A stretch of DNA of 15,639 nt from Mailhella massiliensis (GCF_020741395.1 NZ_DYZA01000229.1:1-15639), one strand, 5' to 3'; shown: positions 1 to 7,241, counted from the first letter of the stretch. The notes: generated by a model not told the origin, from the letters alone. Program-made: numbers and translations.

Positions 1-737
1 AGCAGCAGCACCTCCTTTTGTCCGCACAGGTTGAAGGTGTCCATGTCATAGTAGTAATCCGTTTCCTCTATGGTGATCTGCGGATGTTCCGCCTTCAGCA
101 TGGCTGCGAAGTCGTCGAGAAACTCGGTATCCCCGGTTTTCACCATCATGAGATGTTCGCCGTGCAGTTCTTTAAGGTGCAGACTTCTTTTCCCTGCCAG
201 AGGGTGCCCTGAGGGGAGTGCGACGCACAGCCTGTAGCTTCCCAGAATGAAATAGTTTGCGCAGGCTTGCATTTTCCTGGAATTGAACGCCCCGACGAGC
301 AGGTCGATGCGCTCTCCCAGGGAGGCGATGATGGAAAGGATGTTGTCCCTGTCGTCGTCATAGGGCACGATACTGAATTTATAGTGTTTGAAATGCTCCT
401 TATGCCTTGCACAGATATTCGTCAGCGCTTCGCTGGAATTCAGGAATGAAGAGCCTATTCTCAGCGTAGTCATTTCGTTTTTTATATTCTTTGCTTTCTT
501 CAGCGCGTTCTGTGCTTCTGAAACAAGTTTTTTCCCGTCTTCATAGAGGGATTTTCCTGCCGGAGTCACCCTGACGCCGCTGCTGCCGCGTTCAAAAAGC
601 ACAAGGCCCAGCCGCTCTTCCAGAGCATTGATGTGCTTCATGACGGAAGCGGGAGTCGTATAGGTTATGGAGGCGGCCCGGGAAAAACTGCCGCACTCGA
701 CGACATGCATGAAGATCTGGAACTGGCGGCTCAGCAT
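1..737 (-). CDS. LysR-type transcriptional regulator, partial (C-terminus beyond window start)
   Basis: Reading the minus strand from the ATG at 737-735 gives an open frame that runs off the left edge (about 245 residues seen; LysR proteins are usually about 290-310, so roughly 50 are missing). Residues 1-60 form the winged helix-turn-helix: MLSRQFQIFMHVVECGSFSR, then a helix with SVMKHINALEERLG and the LFER...VTPAG segment typical of the family. Residues about 92-245 read as the periplasmic-binding-protein-like effector domain. A GGAG sits 7 nt before the start. It is divergent from the hydrolase at 897, the standard arrangement for a LysR regulator and its target, so it probably controls that gene and itself; the effector is unknown. 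By eye the gene is much richer in AAA, TAT, ATA and GAA codons than its neighbours, which suggests acquisition by transfer. The family call is firm; the regulated function is inference. Confidence 0.93.
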   Translation of the reverse strand, partial: MLSRQFQIFMHVVECGSFSRAASITYTTPASVMKHINALEERLGLVLFERGSSGVRVTPAGKSLYEDGKKLVSEAQNALKKAKNIKNEMTTLRIGSSFLNSSEALTNICARHKEHFKHYKFSIVPYDDDRDNILSIIASLGERIDLLVGAFNSRKMQACANYFILGSYRLCVALPSGHPLAGKRSLHLKELHGEHLMMVKTGDTEFLDDFAAMLKAEHPQITIEETDYYYDMDTFNLCGQKEVLL

Positions 738-747
738 GGGAACTCCG

Positions 748-779
748 GCTTTTACTTTTTATAAAAGCGTGTAGCTTTT
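748..779. promoter_or_regulatory. Nested inverted repeats, candidate LysR operator overlapping the lysR -10
   Basis: GCTTTTA (748-754) and TAAAAGC (762-768) form a perfect 7-bp inverted repeat with a 7-bp centre. A third half-site, GCTTTT at 774-779, pairs equally well with AAAAGC at 763-768. On the minus strand TATAAA (758-763), the best -10 candidate for lysR, lies inside the repeat. Protein bound here would block lysR, as in LysR autoregulation. The repeats and -10 match are seen directly; the operator role is inference. Confidence 0.5.
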
Positions 780-829
780 TTGGTCATTCCGCGTCAAGGA
801 AAATGCGTTTACATAAAGAGGAAAGAAGT

Positions 830-866
830 GGTCGCATTGCAGCGGGCCCGCGTGTGAAGCGCGACC
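830..866 (+). other. Stem-loop in the hydrolase 5' leader
   Basis: GGTCGC (830-835) pairs with GCGACC (861-866), and between them lies the perfect 10-base palindrome GCGGGCCCGC (842-851). It ends 20 bases before the hydrolase ribosome binding site. There is no T run after it, so it is not a classical terminator; it may affect translation or RNA stability, or be a DNA-binding site. Function is not established. Confidence 0.4.
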
Positions 867-886
867 TTTCCCCATTGTCCCTATGC

Positions 887-891
887 AGGAG
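887..891 (+). promoter_or_regulatory. Ribosome binding site of the alpha/beta hydrolase
   Basis: AGGAG lies 5 nt before the ATG at 897. It fixes the start, because the following residues form a signal peptide and no other in-frame start has such a site. Confidence 0.75.
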
Positions 892-896
892 AAAAT

Positions 897-2072
897 ATGA
901 GAAAGTGTGTAGAATCGGTATGTTGTGTCATGTTTCTGGGGGCGCTGCTGCTTTTTCCCGGGCAGCTTGCAGGCCGGGAAGATACCCGGCCCATCACGCT
1001 TCGGACCATGGGCAGCCTGTTCTTCGGCGGTACGGTGACGCACGGAAAGGACGGCGACACTTTCCACGGCGATCACGGTTACGCCCAGTTCTACATTCCG
1101 CAAAAGTCCAGGGATTACCCCGTCATTCTCTGGCACGGCATCGGGCAGTCCGGCAGAAGCTGGGAATCCACGCCCGACGGGCGTGAAGGCTATCAGGCCA
1201 TTCTGCCCCGGCGCGGCTGGGCTACCTACATCATCGACCAGCCGCGCCGGGGCAGGGCGGGCTATACCGAGGTTCCCCCTTCTCACGAAGACGCGGTTCC
1301 CACCACGGCAAGGGAAAGCTCGGCATGGAATGCCTTCCGCAACGGCTTGTGGGTGCCGCCTGCGCCTGCGTCCCTGTTTGCCGGCAGTCAGTTTCCGGGC
1401 GATGCCGCATCCATCGAGCAGTTTTTCCGCCAGCAGGCCCCGAATACCGGCAACGAGCCGCGAACCGACGGGCACCGGCGCTTCATGGGCGAAACAATGG
1501 CCGCTCTTCTGGAGCGCACGGGGCCGGCCGTTCTCGTCACTCATTCCAACAGCGGGCAGTACGGCTGGTTCACGGGCATGATCGCCCCGGACAAGGTCAG
1601 GGCTATTGTCGCCTATGAGCCGGGGCAGTTCGTGTTTCCCGACGATGAACCCATGCTCGACGTGCCCGTCAGAAACGCCCTTGCCGGGGAGATGCTTCAG
1701 GGTATCCCCGTACCCGCGCAGGAATTTCAGAAGCTGACGCGCATGCCCATACTGGTCGTTTACGGCGACAATATCAGTACGGAGCTGAGCGAGGTCTTCA
1801 ACGTCGAGGTATGGCGTATTTCCAAGGCCCGCGCCCGCGCCTTCGTGGATGCCGTCAACCGGCACGGCGGCGACGCCGCCCTGGTCGTGCTTCCCGAAGA
1901 GGGCGTCACAGGCAATACCCATGCGCCCTTTGCGGACAGGAACAATCTCGACATTGCCGACAGGCTGGAAGAGTGGCTGCACGAAAAGGGCCTTGATGGA
2001 AACGCGCATCCGCACACAGGCCCGGCCCCGGCCAAAAGGACGGAACTGACCATACCCCTGCGCAGGGAGTAA
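897..2072 (+). CDS. Exported alpha/beta-fold hydrolase, esterase 713-like
   Basis: This 391-residue protein starts with a Sec signal peptide (MRK, hydrophobic stretch about residues 8-20, probable cleavage near 25-26), so it likely acts in the periplasm or outside. LWHGIG at 78-83 fits the strand and oxyanion-hole loop of an alpha/beta hydrolase. The nucleophile is probably Ser217 in THSNSG (215-220), a variant of the GxSxG elbow. The acid is probably Glu241 in YEPG, and the base His342 in GNTHAPF. The 24-residue Ser-to-Glu spacing equals that recalled for Alcaligenes esterase 713 (Ser206, Glu230), a family with Glu as the triad acid after strand 6. The substrate is unknown; an ester is most likely. 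The gene is divergent from a LysR regulator and followed by a gene-poor spacer, so it is probably monocistronic. Fold confidence is high; subfamily is moderate. Confidence 0.85.
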   Translation: MRKCVESVCCVMFLGALLLFPGQLAGREDTRPITLRTMGSLFFGGTVTHGKDGDTFHGDHGYAQFYIPQKSRDYPVILWHGIGQSGRSWESTPDGREGYQAILPRRGWATYIIDQPRRGRAGYTEVPPSHEDAVPTTARESSAWNAFRNGLWVPPAPASLFAGSQFPGDAASIEQFFRQQAPNTGNEPRTDGHRRFMGETMAALLERTGPAVLVTHSNSGQYGWFTGMIAPDKVRAIVAYEPGQFVFPDDEPMLDVPVRNALAGEMLQGIPVPAQEFQKLTRMPILVVYGDNISTELSEVFNVEVWRISKARARAFVDAVNRHGGDAALVVLPEEGVTGNTHAPFADRNNLDIADRLEEWLHEKGLDGNAHPHTGPAPAKRTELTIPLRRE

Positions 2073-2294
2073 GCGCGCCTCGGCTGCCCTTTCAGGCCTG
2101 CCGCTTTTCGGGAAGTCCTCTTCCCCGGGCATGCGGGGCCGCCGCATTTCCCGGACGCAGCTTCCCCGGGGCATGTTCCCCCGCCTTTTGCCATGGCCTG
2201 CCCCTGCGGAAGAGAGGAAAGGGCAGCCCTGTTCCGGGGCCGCGCACGGGTCTTCCGGGAAGGCGGGGAAGCCTCTTTCGGGGCACGGATAACA
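2073..2294. other. Gene-free spacer with a 12-bp inverted repeat
   Basis: This spacer between the convergent hydrolase and livF genes has no supportable gene. It holds a perfect 12-bp inverted repeat (GGCTGCCCTTTC at 2082-2093, its complement at 2217-2228) and several CTTCCCCGGG-like segments in both orientations (near 2119 and 2160, and complementary ones near 2260). A folded RNA or a remnant of a short repeat element is possible. I see no obvious intrinsic terminator for the hydrolase. Confidence 0.4.
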
Positions 2295-2324
2295 AAAGGC
2301 CGGGAGCCCGCACTCCCGGCCTTT
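2295..2324 (-). terminator. Intrinsic terminator of the liv operon
   Basis: AAAGGCCGGGAG (2295-2306) pairs perfectly over 12 bp with CTCCCGGCCTTT (2313-2324) around a 6-base loop. On the minus strand the stem is followed by TTTTGTT. It lies 23 bases past the livF stop codon. On the plus strand the tail is only CTTTCCC, so it serves mainly the minus strand, though it could also stop reading from the hydrolase. Confidence 0.88.
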
Positions 2325-2347
2325 CCCTGCAGGTATGCCGCCGCGCG

Positions 2348-3070
2348 CTAGCCGCCGAGGTAGGCTTCGCGCACCTTGGGATTCTTCAGCATATCTTTGC
2401 CCGGGCCTTCCAGCACCACGGAGCCCGTTTCGAGGATATAGGCGTAGTCGGCGATGGAAAGGGCGGCGTAGGCGTTCTGCTCCACAAGGAGCACGGTCTT
2501 GCCGTCCTCATTGATGCGGCGGATGATGGCGAAGATTTCCCGCACCAGAAGGGGGGCGAGGCCGAGGGAAGGTTCGTCCAGCATGACGAGGTCGGGGCGG
2601 CTCATGAGGGCGCGGCCCACGGCGAGCATCTGCTGTTCGCCGCCGGAAAGGGTGCCGCCCTTCTGCCAGCTTCGTTCCCTGAGGCGGGGGAAGAGGTCGT
2701 ACACGAGTTCCCTGTCGCGGGCTATGCCGTCTTCATCCTTGCGGCACCACGCGCCCAGGGTGAGGTTCTCCGCCACGGTGAGGTGCGGCAGGATGCGGCG
2801 GCCTTCGGGGCTCAGGGCAATGCCGTTTCTCACCATGTTTTCGGCGGGCAGGCCGAGGAGGTTCACGGGCTTGTCGCCTTCGTTCCTGGTGAGGAGTATC
2901 TCGCCTTTCGCGCCCTTCACCAGCCCGGCGATGGAGCGGATGATGCTGCTCTTGCCCGCGCCGTTGGCCCCGATGAGCGTGACGACGCTCCCGCGCGGGA
3001 TGGAGAGGGATACGCCCTTGACGGCGTGTATGCCGCCGTAATGCACATGAAGGTCTTTAATCTGCAGCAT
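2348..3070 (-). CDS. livF: Branched-chain amino acid ABC transporter ATP-binding protein LivF
   Basis: A 240-residue cytoplasmic ATPase that, with LivG, powers import through LivH and LivM. Seen directly: Walker A GANGAGKS (34-41), ABC signature LSGGE (141-145), Walker B LVMLDE (161-166), and the LLVEQN switch region (194-199), where LivF proteins typically carry Q/N rather than the usual His. SPEGRRIL (87-94) and the C-terminal NPKVREAYLGG are hallmarks of LivF. Length matches the family (about 233-240). The start overlaps the end of livG by 14 bp, suggesting coupled translation. It is the last gene of the operon, 23 bases before the terminator. The substrate is not readable from this subunit. 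Confidence 0.96.
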   Translation of the reverse strand: MLQIKDLHVHYGGIHAVKGVSLSIPRGSVVTLIGANGAGKSSIIRSIAGLVKGAKGEILLTRNEGDKPVNLLGLPAENMVRNGIALSPEGRRILPHLTVAENLTLGAWCRKDEDGIARDRELVYDLFPRLRERSWQKGGTLSGGEQQMLAVGRALMSRPDLVMLDEPSLGLAPLLVREIFAIIRRINEDGKTVLLVEQNAYAALSIADYAYILETGSVVLEGPGKDMLKNPKVREAYLGG

Positions 3071-3848
3071 GGTTCACATCCTCGCCGAGGTATGCTTCGA
3101 TGACGCGCGGATTGGAGCGTATGGCCTCGGCATTGCCTTCGGCAATGAGCTTGCCGTACTCCAACACCCAGATATGTTCGCACACGCCCATGACTACCTT
3201 CATGTCGTGCTCTATGAGCAGGATGGTGAGGCGGAACTCGTCGCGTATCTGGCGGATGAAGTTCATGAGCTCCAGGCTTTCCTGCGGGTTCATGCCCGCG
3301 GCCGGTTCGTCGAGCAGGAGGAACTTCGGCTCCGTGGCCAGGGCACGGGCGATTTCCAGGCGGCGCTGCGCGCCGTAGGGCAGGCCGGAGGCGGTTTCCT
3401 CGGCGTAGGCGGAAAGGCCGATGCGTTTTAAAAGCTGCTTTGAGCGTCCGCGTATGTCGCGTTCCTCGCGCATGGCTCCGGGCAGGCCTATCACGGAACC
3501 CCACCAGCGGCTCCTGCGGCGCACATGGCGGCCTATCATCACGTTCTCGAGCGCGGTTTCATTGTAGAAAAGGCGGATGTTCTGGAAGGTCCTCGCCATG
3601 CCCAGGGCGCAGATGGCGTGCGGATCCATGCCGGTGATCCTTCTGCCTGCGAAGACCACGTCGCCTTCCGTGGGCTTGTAGAAGCCGGTAATGACGTTGA
3701 ACACCGTGGTCTTGCCCGCGCCGTTGGGGCCGATGAGCCCCACGATGCCCCCTTCGGGGATGTTCATGTCCAGCTCGCTCACGGCGGTGACGCCGCCGAA
3801 GCGCATGGTCACGTTTCTCACTTCAATGATGTTCTTCGTCCCGTTCAT
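3057..3848 (-). CDS. livG: Branched-chain amino acid ABC transporter ATP-binding protein LivG
   Basis: The second ATPase of the importer, 263 residues, close to the family norm of about 255-260. Visible motifs: Walker A GPNGAGKT (40-47), the ARTFQNIRLF Q-loop segment (85-94), the degenerate signature LPYGAQRRLEIARAL (156-170; LivG proteins usually have LSYGxQRRLEIARAL), Walker B FLLLDEPAAG (176-185) and the switch histidine in LLIEHD (H214). The C-terminal NPRVIEAYLGE is family-typical. The start shares an ATGA overlap with the livM stop, with AAGGAG 8 nt upstream inside livM. Paired with LivF it forms the heterodimeric motor on the cytoplasmic face. Confidence 0.96.
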   Translation of the reverse strand: MNGTKNIIEVRNVTMRFGGVTAVSELDMNIPEGGIVGLIGPNGAGKTTVFNVITGFYKPTEGDVVFAGRRITGMDPHAICALGMARTFQNIRLFYNETALENVMIGRHVRRRSRWWGSVIGLPGAMREERDIRGRSKQLLKRIGLSAYAEETASGLPYGAQRRLEIARALATEPKFLLLDEPAAGMNPQESLELMNFIRQIRDEFRLTILLIEHDMKVVMGVCEHIWVLEYGKLIAEGNAEAIRSNPRVIEAYLGEDVNHAAD

Positions 3849-4963
3849 GCCTTGTTCTCCTTTTTGCCGCGCCGGCGGAAAAGGAAGGCGGCGATGCCGT
3901 CCCAGGTGATCTCACGCATGCCCATGATGCCTTCTCTGCGGTAGAGGATGATGATGAGCAGACATACGGAGAACACCACCATGCGCATGCCCGGGATACC
4001 GGGAATTTCCAGGAAGCCGAGATCCATGGGTTCTTCCACCACGCGCAGCCATTCCAGAAGCACCGTGATGATGACGCTGCCTATGATGCTGCCCGTGATG
4101 GAGCCGAGCCCGCCTGCCACCACGATCATGAGGATGTTGTAGGTGAGCAGGAAGGTGAACATTTTGGGGTCGATGGTGGTGAGGAGGTTGCCGAGCAGCG
4201 CGCCGCCCACGCCCGCGAGAAAGGCCCCGAGGCAGAAGGAGAAGAGCTTGGTGTGGAAGACGTTGATGCCCATGACCTGGGCGGCGATTTCATCGTCGCG
4301 CACGGCCTTGAGCACGTTGCCGAAGTTGCTGGAGAGAAGCCGCACCGTGCAGAACACCACCACGAGCAGCCAGATATAGCTTGTGAAGAGGTCGGTGTGG
4401 CAGGGGATGCCCTTGATGCCCAGGGAGCCGTTGGTGATGGGCGTGGCGTTCACGATGAGCACGCGGATGATTTCCGAAAATCCCAGGGTGGCTATGCCGA
4501 GGTAGTCGCCGCCGAGCCTGAGCACCGGGATGCCTATGACGAGGGCGAAGAGCGTGGCTACCACGCCGCCTAAAATCACGGAGAACCAGAAGGGCGTGTG
4601 CAGCGTGGCAAGCGGCGGCAGTATCTCGTCGATGATCCACATCATTTCTTTCTGGTCGGGTGAGAGCACGCACAGGGCGGAAACGTAGGCCCCTATGGCC
4701 ATGAACCCTGCGTGCCCCAGGGAGAACATACCGGTGAAGCCGTAGATGATGTTGAGGGATATGGCGAGGATGCCGTACACGGCCACGAGGTTCAGGATCT
4801 GCACTTCATAGCCGTTGAGCGGTTCGGGCAGGAAGGAGAGGCCGAGATCCTGCGCCATGCTGCCGTCGGCCCACCAGAGGAAGAGGAAGAGCAGCGCTAT
4901 GGCCGCGGCGTTGAAGGTGCGGGTGCGGGCCGGAGAGAAGGGTTCCCTTTGCGCGGTCATCAT
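3845..4963 (-). CDS. livM: Branched-chain amino acid ABC transporter permease LivM
   Basis: A 372-residue inner-membrane permease. A first hydrophobic segment at about 19-33 is followed by the LivM hallmark GFTGMFSLGHAGFMAIGAY (75-93) and further membrane segments near 57-72, 127-148, 196-210, 239-262, 272-302 and 326-341. The coupling (EAA-like) loop for LivG/LivF is at about 215-240 (GNVLKAVRDDEIAAQVMGIN). It lies in the middle of the operon: its ATG overlaps the livH stop as ATGA, with AAGGAGAAG just upstream, and its own stop overlaps livG. A second ATG follows at once (M2), so the true start could be one codon later. The last 30 residues are basic (YRREG, FRRRGKK), which fits a cytoplasmic C-terminus. 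Confidence 0.95.
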   Translation of the reverse strand: MMTAQREPFSPARTRTFNAAAIALLFLFLWWADGSMAQDLGLSFLPEPLNGYEVQILNLVAVYGILAISLNIIYGFTGMFSLGHAGFMAIGAYVSALCVLSPDQKEMMWIIDEILPPLATLHTPFWFSVILGGVVATLFALVIGIPVLRLGGDYLGIATLGFSEIIRVLIVNATPITNGSLGIKGIPCHTDLFTSYIWLLVVVFCTVRLLSSNFGNVLKAVRDDEIAAQVMGINVFHTKLFSFCLGAFLAGVGGALLGNLLTTIDPKMFTFLLTYNILMIVVAGGLGSITGSIIGSVIITVLLEWLRVVEEPMDLGFLEIPGIPGMRMVVFSVCLLIIILYRREGIMGMREITWDGIAAFLFRRRGKKENKA

Positions 4964-5853
4964 ATCTTCTCCTTCTGTTTTTCACCGAACAGGCCGGTGG
5001 GCTTCACCAGAAGGACAACGACCAGCAGAATGAAGGCGAAGGCGTCGCGGTAGCCGGAAAGTTCCGGGAAGAAGGCGACGGCCATGATTTCTATGAAGCC
5101 CAGCAGCAGGCCGCCTATGACGGCGCCCTGGATGGAGCCGATGCCGCCGAACACGGCGGCGATGAAGGCCTTGAAGCCGGGGAATACGCCCATGTAGGGG
5201 TTGATCTGCGGATAGCGCAGGGCCCACATGATGCCCGAGGCCGCGGCCAGCGCGGAACCTATGGCGAAGGTGAGGGCGATGATCTTGTCCACGGAGACGC
5301 CGAGCATGCGCGTAGTTTCAATGTCTTTGGAAATGGCCTGCATGGCGAGGCCCGGCTTGGTATGGTAGACCACATAGAGGAGGGCGGCCACGAGTATGGC
5401 CGTCACGCCGGGCACGAGCAGGGTGAGGGGCATGAGGCGCGCGCCGCCTATGGTGATGATGCTGATGAGCCATTCGGGCTGATGCACGGGGCGGGGCAGG
5501 CCGGTGAAGACCACCACGGCCAGGCTTTCCAGGAAGAAGGAGACGGCAATGGCGCTGATGAGGGCGGAGATGCGCGGGGCGTCGCGCAGGGGGCGGTAGG
5601 CAATTTTGTCCATGAGCACGCCGAGGGCGGCGGAGCCCAGGATAGCCACCACCACGGCCACGGGCCAGGGCAGGCAGAAGAGCGTGGTGCCGTAGAAGAC
5701 GAAGTACGCGCCGAGCATGAGAATGTCGCCGTGGGCGAAGTTGATGAGGCGCAGGATGCCGTACACCATGGTGTAGCCTATGGCGATGAGCCCGTAGAGT
5801 GAACCCAGCGTAAGCGCGTTGAAAAAGTGTTGCAGGAATAATTCCAGACTCAT
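4960..5853 (-). CDS. livH: Branched-chain amino acid ABC transporter permease LivH
   Basis: A 297-residue inner-membrane permease, partner of LivM. The start is taken at the ATG at 5853-5851: the protein then begins MSLELFLQHFFNALTLGS, matching how LivH proteins begin, with AAAGG 7 nt upstream. The frame stays open to an ATG at 5928, but that would add 25 residues rich in Pro and Lys, unlike the family and without a ribosome binding site. YGLIAIGYTMVYGILRLINF and AHGDILMLGAYF near the N-terminus are LivH signatures. The coupling loop is ISKDIETTRMLGVSVDKI, and GGIGSIQGAVIGGLLLGFIE near the C-terminus is conserved. It ends in an ATGA overlap with livM. It sits 197 bases downstream of the binding-protein gene, behind stem-loops. 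Confidence 0.95.
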   Translation of the reverse strand: MSLELFLQHFFNALTLGSLYGLIAIGYTMVYGILRLINFAHGDILMLGAYFVFYGTTLFCLPWPVAVVVAILGSAALGVLMDKIAYRPLRDAPRISALISAIAVSFFLESLAVVVFTGLPRPVHQPEWLISIITIGGARLMPLTLLVPGVTAILVAALLYVVYHTKPGLAMQAISKDIETTRMLGVSVDKIIALTFAIGSALAAASGIMWALRYPQINPYMGVFPGFKAFIAAVFGGIGSIQGAVIGGLLLGFIEIMAVAFFPELSGYRDAFAFILLVVVLLVKPTGLFGEKQKEKI

Positions 5854-5937
5854 GGGGAACCCTTTCCGGCCGCAGGGAGGGGGGAGTCGTTCGGCCGTGG
5901 TAAAAGGTGCGGGCTTTATCTGCGACATGCCGCCCCG

Positions 5938-6039
5938 CGCGCCGTTTCCGGCGCGGCGAAGCGGCGCGTCTGCATCTTTTCGGAAGGCGCCTGTCGTAAA
6001 GGAAGGCGCGCAGGGGCGAAGGCCGGGGAGGCCCCGGCC
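5938..6039 (-). other. Stem-loops between livJ and livH
   Basis: GGCCGGGG (6021-6028) pairs with CCCCGGCC (6032-6039) around a 3-base loop, 11 bases past the livJ stop codon. A second GC-rich hairpin (GCGCCG / CGGCGC around TTTC) lies near 5949-5965. Neither has a T run on the minus strand. In binding-protein transporter operons such structures commonly protect the first cistron from 3' decay or partly terminate, giving more binding protein than permease; that role here is inference. Confidence 0.5.
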
Positions 6040-6050
6040 CGTTCAGGCGC

Positions 6051-7190
6051 TTAGTCGGCGATGGCTTCGCCTATGTAGGAGCGCTTGCCGTCCTTGTACT
6101 GGATGATGCCCACGGGCAGTTCGGCGTCGTGGGTGGCGTTGATGGAGAGGGTGCCGAGCGGCGTGGCGAAGTTCTTGGTGGCCGCGAGGGCCTTGGTTAT
6201 GGCTTCGGGATCGTCGGAACCGGCGCGGGTTATGGCGTCGAGGATGAGGTTGTAGCACACATAGCCGAGGGCGGAGTTCACGTTGGGATCCTTGTCGGGA
6301 TAGGCGGCCTTCCATTCGGCGGTGAAGGCCTTGGCGGCTTCGCTCATGTTGGGCATGTTCACGTCATAGGGGAAGGTGGTGTGCAGGAAGCCTTCCACGG
6401 CCTTGCCGCCGATCTTGATGGTATCGGGGTTGTCCATGGCGTCCGCGCCCATCATGACGAAGGTGCCGCCGAGTTCCCGGGCCTGCTTCATGATGATCGC
6501 GCCTTCCGCGAAGTAGGCGGGCATGAACACGAGGTCGGGCTTCTGATTGATGATTTCGGTGAGCTGGGCCGTGAAGTCCTGGTCGCCGGAATTGTACTTC
6601 ATGTCGGCCACGATTTCGCCGCCGAGCTTCTTGTAGGAGCGCTTGAAGAAGCTGCACAGGCCCACGGAATAGTCGTTGGCCACGTCCATGAGAATGGCGG
6701 CCTTCTTCATGCCGAGATTCTTAAAGGCGTAGGAGGCGGCAGCCGCGCCCTGATAGGGGTCGATGAAGCAGGCGCGGAAGTAGTAGTTCTTGCCCTGGGT
6801 CACGAGGGGGCTGGTGCAGGAGGTGCCCACGCCGGGGACCTTGGCCTTTTCGCCCACTTCGCCGCCGGCCATGGCCAGGGAGGAGCCGTAGGTGCCTATG
6901 TAGGCGGAAACCTTGTCGCGTTCCACAAGGCGCTTCACGGCGTTGGCCGCTTCCACCTTGTCGGACTTGTTGTCCACGACGATGAGTTCCACGTCGCGGC
7001 CGAGTACCTGGGGCTGGGCCTTCTGGGCGAGTTTGATGCCGTCCAGCTCCAGCTGGCCGCCGAAGGCGTTCTGGCCGGTGAGGGGCAGATACACGCCGAT
7101 TTTGACGGGCTCGGCGGCCATGGCGGGGAAGGCGATGCCGCAGGCCATGGCGGCCATGGCGACAGAGGCGAACACACGGGAAAGCTTCAT
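6051..7190 (-). CDS. livJ: Branched-chain amino acid ABC transporter substrate-binding protein (LivJ/LivK type)
   Basis: A 379-residue periplasmic binding protein. The start at 7190 is chosen because GGAGGA lies 6 nt upstream and the protein then begins with a classic signal peptide (MKLSRVF, hydrophobic 8-22, AMA-AEP cleavage at about 25/26). The open frame extends to 7274, but those 28 residues would hide the signal and include the promoter. Mature sequence PVKIGVYLPLTGQNAFGG and GIKLA mark the type I binding fold; GTYGSS (99-104) and SCTSPLV (124-130) line the ligand cleft in the family. Cys125 and Cys141 may form the disulfide common in LivJ relatives. Leu/Ile/Val is the default ligand; amides, urea or other amino acids are possible. 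It is the first gene of the operon. Confidence 0.94.
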   Translation of the reverse strand: MKLSRVFASVAMAAMACGIAFPAMAAEPVKIGVYLPLTGQNAFGGQLELDGIKLAQKAQPQVLGRDVELIVVDNKSDKVEAANAVKRLVERDKVSAYIGTYGSSLAMAGGEVGEKAKVPGVGTSCTSPLVTQGKNYYFRACFIDPYQGAAAASYAFKNLGMKKAAILMDVANDYSVGLCSFFKRSYKKLGGEIVADMKYNSGDQDFTAQLTEIINQKPDLVFMPAYFAEGAIIMKQARELGGTFVMMGADAMDNPDTIKIGGKAVEGFLHTTFPYDVNMPNMSEAAKAFTAEWKAAYPDKDPNVNSALGYVCYNLILDAITRAGSDDPEAITKALAATKNFATPLGTLSINATHDAELPVGIIQYKDGKRSYIGEAIAD

Positions 7191-7196
7191 AACGGA

Positions 7197-7202
7197 TCCT
7201 CC
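7197..7202 (-). promoter_or_regulatory. Ribosome binding site of livJ
   Basis: On the minus strand GGAGGA stands 6 nt before the ATG at 7190. This strong site decides the start against the upstream in-frame ATG at 7274. Confidence 0.8.
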
Positions 7203-7241
7203 GGTTAACAGAAACGGGTTCGTGTGAAAAGAGATGAGGCG

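Noticed and set aside
829..841. TGGTCGCATTGCA as a sigma-54 -24/-12 promoter for the hydrolase
   Set aside because: The GG and GC dinucleotides are only 6 bases apart instead of 10, so the helical spacing is wrong.
803..1186. Possible upstream gene or leader peptide before the hydrolase
   Set aside because: It has no ribosome binding site and runs into the hydrolase in another frame. The hydrolase has its own strong site at 887-891.
759..2174. 471-codon open frame on the minus strand opposite the hydrolase gene
   Set aside because: Its translation has no domain, it has no ribosome binding site, and the plus-strand gene has clear catalytic motifs and a signal peptide. It is an antisense shadow in GC-rich DNA.
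2214..2240. GAGGAAAG-type stretch reminiscent of the 5' conserved part of RNase P RNA
   Set aside because: Only about eight bases agree. The following conserved bases and the distal conserved regions are missing, and the spacer is too short.
6129..7208. 359-codon plus-strand open frame rich in Gly, His, Val and Glu
   Set aside because: It lies fully antisense to livJ and its composition is what the reverse of GC-ending codons produces.
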